The notes beneath the pieces are model-generated. The model made no database searches. It was given only the letters and a program-made list of their open reading frames with translations, and had not been told where the DNA came from. A program made the translations under genes and the position numbers. From Acidobacteriota bacterium (GTDB taxonomy: Bacteria; Acidobacteriota; Terriglobia; Terriglobales; Acidobacteriaceae), in assembly GCA_021819255.1 (NCBI GenBank), contig JAKART010000011.1, positions 1-16,764 of the forward strand: a stretch of DNA of 16,764 bases, in the 5' to 3' direction. Positions within the stretch are counted from its first letter, which is position 1; each line of letters begins with the position of its first letter. Below, piece by piece: positions 14,693 to 16,764 of this stretch.

Positions 14693-16078
14693 ATGGCGTC
14701 CTTGAGCACGATCTCTCCCCGGAACGACGGTCTGCCCTCCTCGGTCCAGACCGAGGTGACGGTGCTGGGCGCCATGCTGCTGGACGCGCTAGCCATCACG
14801 GACGCCACGGCAAAGCTCCGCGCGGAAGATTTTGCCCTGGATTCGCACCAGCGCATCTACCGCGTGATGGTGGATCTGCTGGCCCAGGGTCACGCGGTGG
14901 ACCTGATCACGGTGATGGATGCGCTGACCAAGCGCAGGGAACTGGATGCGATTGGAGGGGCAGCTTACCTGGCTTTCCTGACAGAGGGCATTCCGCGCAA
15001 CCCGAACATCGAGTCCTACGTACGGATCGTGAAGGACAAGAGCCTGCTTCGCCAGCTTCTGGGCATCTTCAATGAGGGGATGGCCGCGGCTGCCGAGCAG
15101 AGCGAGGATGCGACCAAGGTCCTCAACGACGTGGAGGTCCGGCTGGCCGAGGTTGCCGACTCCGCCATCCAGCGCGGCTTCTCGAACATTCCGGAGATCG
15201 TCGCCAACTCCTTTGGCAGCATCGACGCGCTCTATGAGCAGGGCCGCGAGGTCACGGGCCTGGCCACCCATTACATCGAGTTCGACAAGATGACCAGCGG
15301 CCTGCAGAACTCGGAGCTAATCATCATCGCGGCCCGGCCGAGCATGGGCAAGACGGCGTGGGCGATCAACATTGCTCAGAACTGCGCGGTTCGCGACGGA
15401 AAGATCGTCGCGGTCTTCTCGCTGGAGATGAGCAAGGAGTCGCTGCTGCGCCGCATGCTGGCCAGCGAAGCGCTGGTGGGCAGCCGCAAGCTGCAGACCG
15501 GCTTCATTCCCCGTGAGGATAAGGGAAAGCTCATGGCCGCATTGGACCGGCTGATGAACTCCAGGATGTTCATCGACGACACGCCCGGCATTACTCTGGC
15601 TGAGATGCGGGCCAAGGCACGCCGCCTGCGCCAGCAGGAGGGAGCGCTGGATCTGGTGGTGATCGACTATCTGCAGCTCATGACCGGGTCGACGACCGGC
15701 TCCCAGAAGCGATTTGAGAACCGGACGCAGGAGGTGAGCAGCATCTCACGCGGCCTGAAGGGGCTGGCCAAGGAGCTGGGCGTGCCGGTGATCGCGCTCT
15801 CGCAGCTCTCCCGTGGCAGCGAGCAGCGCACGGGCGACAAGAAGCCGCTGTTGAGCGATCTGCGGGAATCGGGTTCGATCGAGCAGGACGCGGATGTGGT
15901 GGCGTTCATCCACCGCGAGGAGTACTACGATCGCGAGAACGAGGATCTGAAGGGCAAGGCGGAGATTATCATCGCCAAGCAGCGCAACGGTCCCACCGGC
16001 TCCGTGCAACTGGCCTATCTTTCCGACTTCACCCGGTTTGAGAACCTGGACACGACGCACGGCGGCGACGCCTATTAG
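14693..16078 (+). CDS. dnaB: Replicative DNA helicase DnaB
   Basis: This encodes 461 residues, normal for DnaB. The N-terminal domain (PSSVQTEVTVLGAMLLDALAI to about residue 117) is the collar that binds primase. A linker helix follows, then the RecA-like motor: Walker A ARPSMGKTAWAINIA with Lys220, FSLEMSKESLLRRMLASEA, Walker B LDLVVIDYLQLM with Asp325, and the LSQLSRGSEQRTGDKKPLLSDLRESGSIEQDADVV block, ending with IIIAKQRNGPTGSVQLAY. It unwinds DNA 5' to 3' at the fork as a hexamer. An open frame reaches back to 14459, but that extension is low-complexity and not DnaB-like, so I start at ATG 14693. No intein is present. The TAG stop is the first three bases of the 116-bp repeat. Confidence 0.95.
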   Translation: MASLSTISPRNDGLPSSVQTEVTVLGAMLLDALAITDATAKLRAEDFALDSHQRIYRVMVDLLAQGHAVDLITVMDALTKRRELDAIGGAAYLAFLTEGIPRNPNIESYVRIVKDKSLLRQLLGIFNEGMAAAAEQSEDATKVLNDVEVRLAEVADSAIQRGFSNIPEIVANSFGSIDALYEQGREVTGLATHYIEFDKMTSGLQNSELIIIAARPSMGKTAWAINIAQNCAVRDGKIVAVFSLEMSKESLLRRMLASEALVGSRKLQTGFIPREDKGKLMAALDRLMNSRMFIDDTPGITLAEMRAKARRLRQQEGALDLVVIDYLQLMTGSTTGSQKRFENRTQEVSSISRGLKGLAKELGVPVIALSQLSRGSEQRTGDKKPLLSDLRESGSIEQDADVVAFIHREEYYDRENEDLKGKAEIIIAKQRNGPTGSVQLAYLSDFTRFENLDTTHGGDAY

Positions 16079-16191
16079 ACCATTTTCCCTGATGATGGGT
16101 GTACGGAAGCGGGCGTTCAGTGGCGTTTTCATTGAGGAAAACGCCCACAGGAGTCGTTCCCCTTGCTTCCACCTTCAGGGAAAATGGTCTA
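16076..16191 (+). mobile_element. 116-bp MITE-like element, copy 2 (TA ... TA termini)
   Basis: This is the second copy of the element at 1988-2103, in the opposite orientation, with 111 of 116 identical bases. It has the same perfect 17-bp ends and a central hairpin with a perfect 9-bp stem at 16122-16130 and 16137-16145 around ATTGAG. Its first three bases TAG are the stop codon of dnaB, so it lies directly against the reading frame. The long near-palindrome would fold in the dnaB transcript and could act as a 3' end structure. A further perfect 8-bp hairpin follows at 16206-16225 without a T-run. Confidence 0.85.
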
Positions 16192-16205
16192 GGCCGTCTC
16201 AGGCC

Positions 16206-16225
16206 AGCCGGATGCCGATCCGGCT
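16206..16225 (+). terminator. Possible stem-loop after dnaB
   Basis: AGCCGGAT and ATCCGGCT form a perfect 8-bp stem with the tetraloop GCCG, 15 bp after the repeat element. No T-tract follows on the + strand, so it is at best a weak or factor-dependent terminator. Confidence 0.3.
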
Positions 16226-16264
16226 CGTCCGATCGTCAGCGGGTTCAAATGCCCTGCGTTGCAG

Positions 16265-16304
16265 CAGACAAGAAAAGCGCGCCGAAGCAGTCAGCTTCGG
16301 CGCG
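16265..16304 (-). terminator. Intrinsic terminator of the leftward beta-propeller gene
   Basis: A perfect 11-bp stem (CGCGCCGAAGC at 16278-16288, GCTTCGGCGCG at 16294-16304) with a 5-nt loop lies 16 bp after the stop of the leftward gene. On the reverse strand it is followed by CTTTTCTTGTCTG, a usable U-rich tail. On the + strand only TTGCGTTT follows, so it may also slow transcripts coming from dnaB. Confidence 0.8.
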
Positions 16305-16320
16305 TTGCGTTTCCCGACGG

Positions 16321-16764
16321 TTAGTTGAGTGTCTTCTTCGGGTACTGCGCGATGAGGTTGACGGGAGCATATCCGGATCCGCTCTCCAGGGGGAGTTGGG
16401 GGCTGATGATTGCTCCGGGATTTTCAACCGCCGTCGGTGGACCGCCGGCCGGGTAGGTCAGGGTGATCTCATGGACATCATTGTCGGCGGAGAGTCCATC
16501 GCTGGAGCCCGTGCCCACGTAGTAGGTGAAGTTATCTGTGCTGAAGACCCCGGATTCGGGGGCTGATGAGGCCGAGGCTCCATTGCTCAGGGTGAGGAAA
16601 TTGAGCGTCCCAGGCCCAGTGCCGGTGGCCGGAGGCAGGTAGAGAGGCAGAATGCCGGCCCCGGTTTTTGCGGTCGTTGGGAGGGTGTAATCGACAAAGA
16701 CAGCTTCGGAGTTGGTGGAGGCCTGGAGCCCGGTGATGCTGGCAGCGTTGATGCCGCTGAGCGG
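16321..16764 (-). CDS. YncE-like beta-propeller protein, C-terminal part (runs off the right edge)
   Basis: The reverse strand is open from the window edge to a TAA at 16321-16323, giving 147 residues with no start in view. The sequence is Ser/Thr/Gly-rich with repeating strand-like segments: ASITGLQASTNSEAVFVDYT, GILPLYLPPATGTGPGTLNFLTLSNG, then VFSTDNFTYYVGTGSSDG and DNDVHEITLTYPAGG. It ends PVNLIAQYPKKTLN. The pattern STDNxTYYVGT...VHxI...LIxQxPKKT resembles the last blades of secreted YncE/NHL-type beta-propeller proteins that are numerous in Acidobacteriota. A role in the envelope or outside the cell is likely but the ligand is unknown. A strong hairpin terminator lies just downstream. 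The assignment is from remembered family pattern, hence only moderate confidence. Confidence 0.65.
   Translation of the reverse strand, partial: PLSGINAASITGLQASTNSEAVFVDYTLPTTAKTGAGILPLYLPPATGTGPGTLNFLTLSNGASASSAPESGVFSTDNFTYYVGTGSSDGLSADNDVHEITLTYPAGGPPTAVENPGAIISPQLPLESGSGYAPVNLIAQYPKKTLN

Noticed and set aside
16242..16250. GGTTCAAAT resembling a tRNA T-loop after the second repeat element
   Set aside because: The bases on both sides do not form a T-stem and no acceptor or anticodon arm can be built around it.

Overview
The window is high-GC, Gram-negative bacterial DNA and most likely comes from an acidobacterium (Acidobacteriota, Terriglobia-like). This assignment is an inference. It rests on the C-terminus of a YncE-like beta-propeller protein of a kind common in that phylum, an RND tripartite efflux operon with an outer-membrane factor, and several genes whose start codons sit right behind a -10-like hexamer with no Shine-Dalgarno (SD) sequence. 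No rRNA, tRNA or CRISPR array is visible.

Layout from left to right. Positions 1-2100 hold the start of a leftward radical SAM enzyme, a divergent and truncated NnrS-like membrane protein, a small single-PAS protein, and a leftward FNR/CRP-type regulator. NnrS, radical SAM and FNR proteins often meet in nitric-oxide or anaerobic metabolism, but the NnrS homologue here is broken. Positions 2316-8274 are a tight three-gene operon (TolC-like channel, lipoprotein adaptor, RND pump) with TGATG stop/start overlaps. Positions 8485-10334 look like an inserted accessory cassette: a palindromic operator, an Xre/MbcA-type antitoxin with an extra N-terminal domain, a RES-type toxin with a damaged N-terminus, and a membrane-anchored protein of unknown function. 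Positions 10436-16078 are housekeeping-like: an exported amidase-signature hydrolase, a leftward GatB/YqeY protein, a class V aminotransferase and the replicative helicase DnaB. The right edge holds the 3' end of a leftward beta-propeller gene with its terminator.

Two observations stand out. First, a 116-bp element with perfect 17-bp terminal inverted repeats ending in TA occurs twice, in opposite orientation, at 1988-2103 and 16076-16191 (111 of 116 bases identical). It looks like a MITE of the TA-targeting (IS630/Tc1-mariner) type, and at the right-hand copy its first three bases are the stop codon of dnaB. Second, the xre-res-membrane protein cassette has a three-domain antitoxin and a third gene, an architecture that differs from the plain two-gene Xre-RES module.

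The efflux operon would work as one envelope-spanning pump. In the cassette the Xre protein presumably represses its own promoter and binds the RES enzyme. The remaining genes appear independently transcribed.
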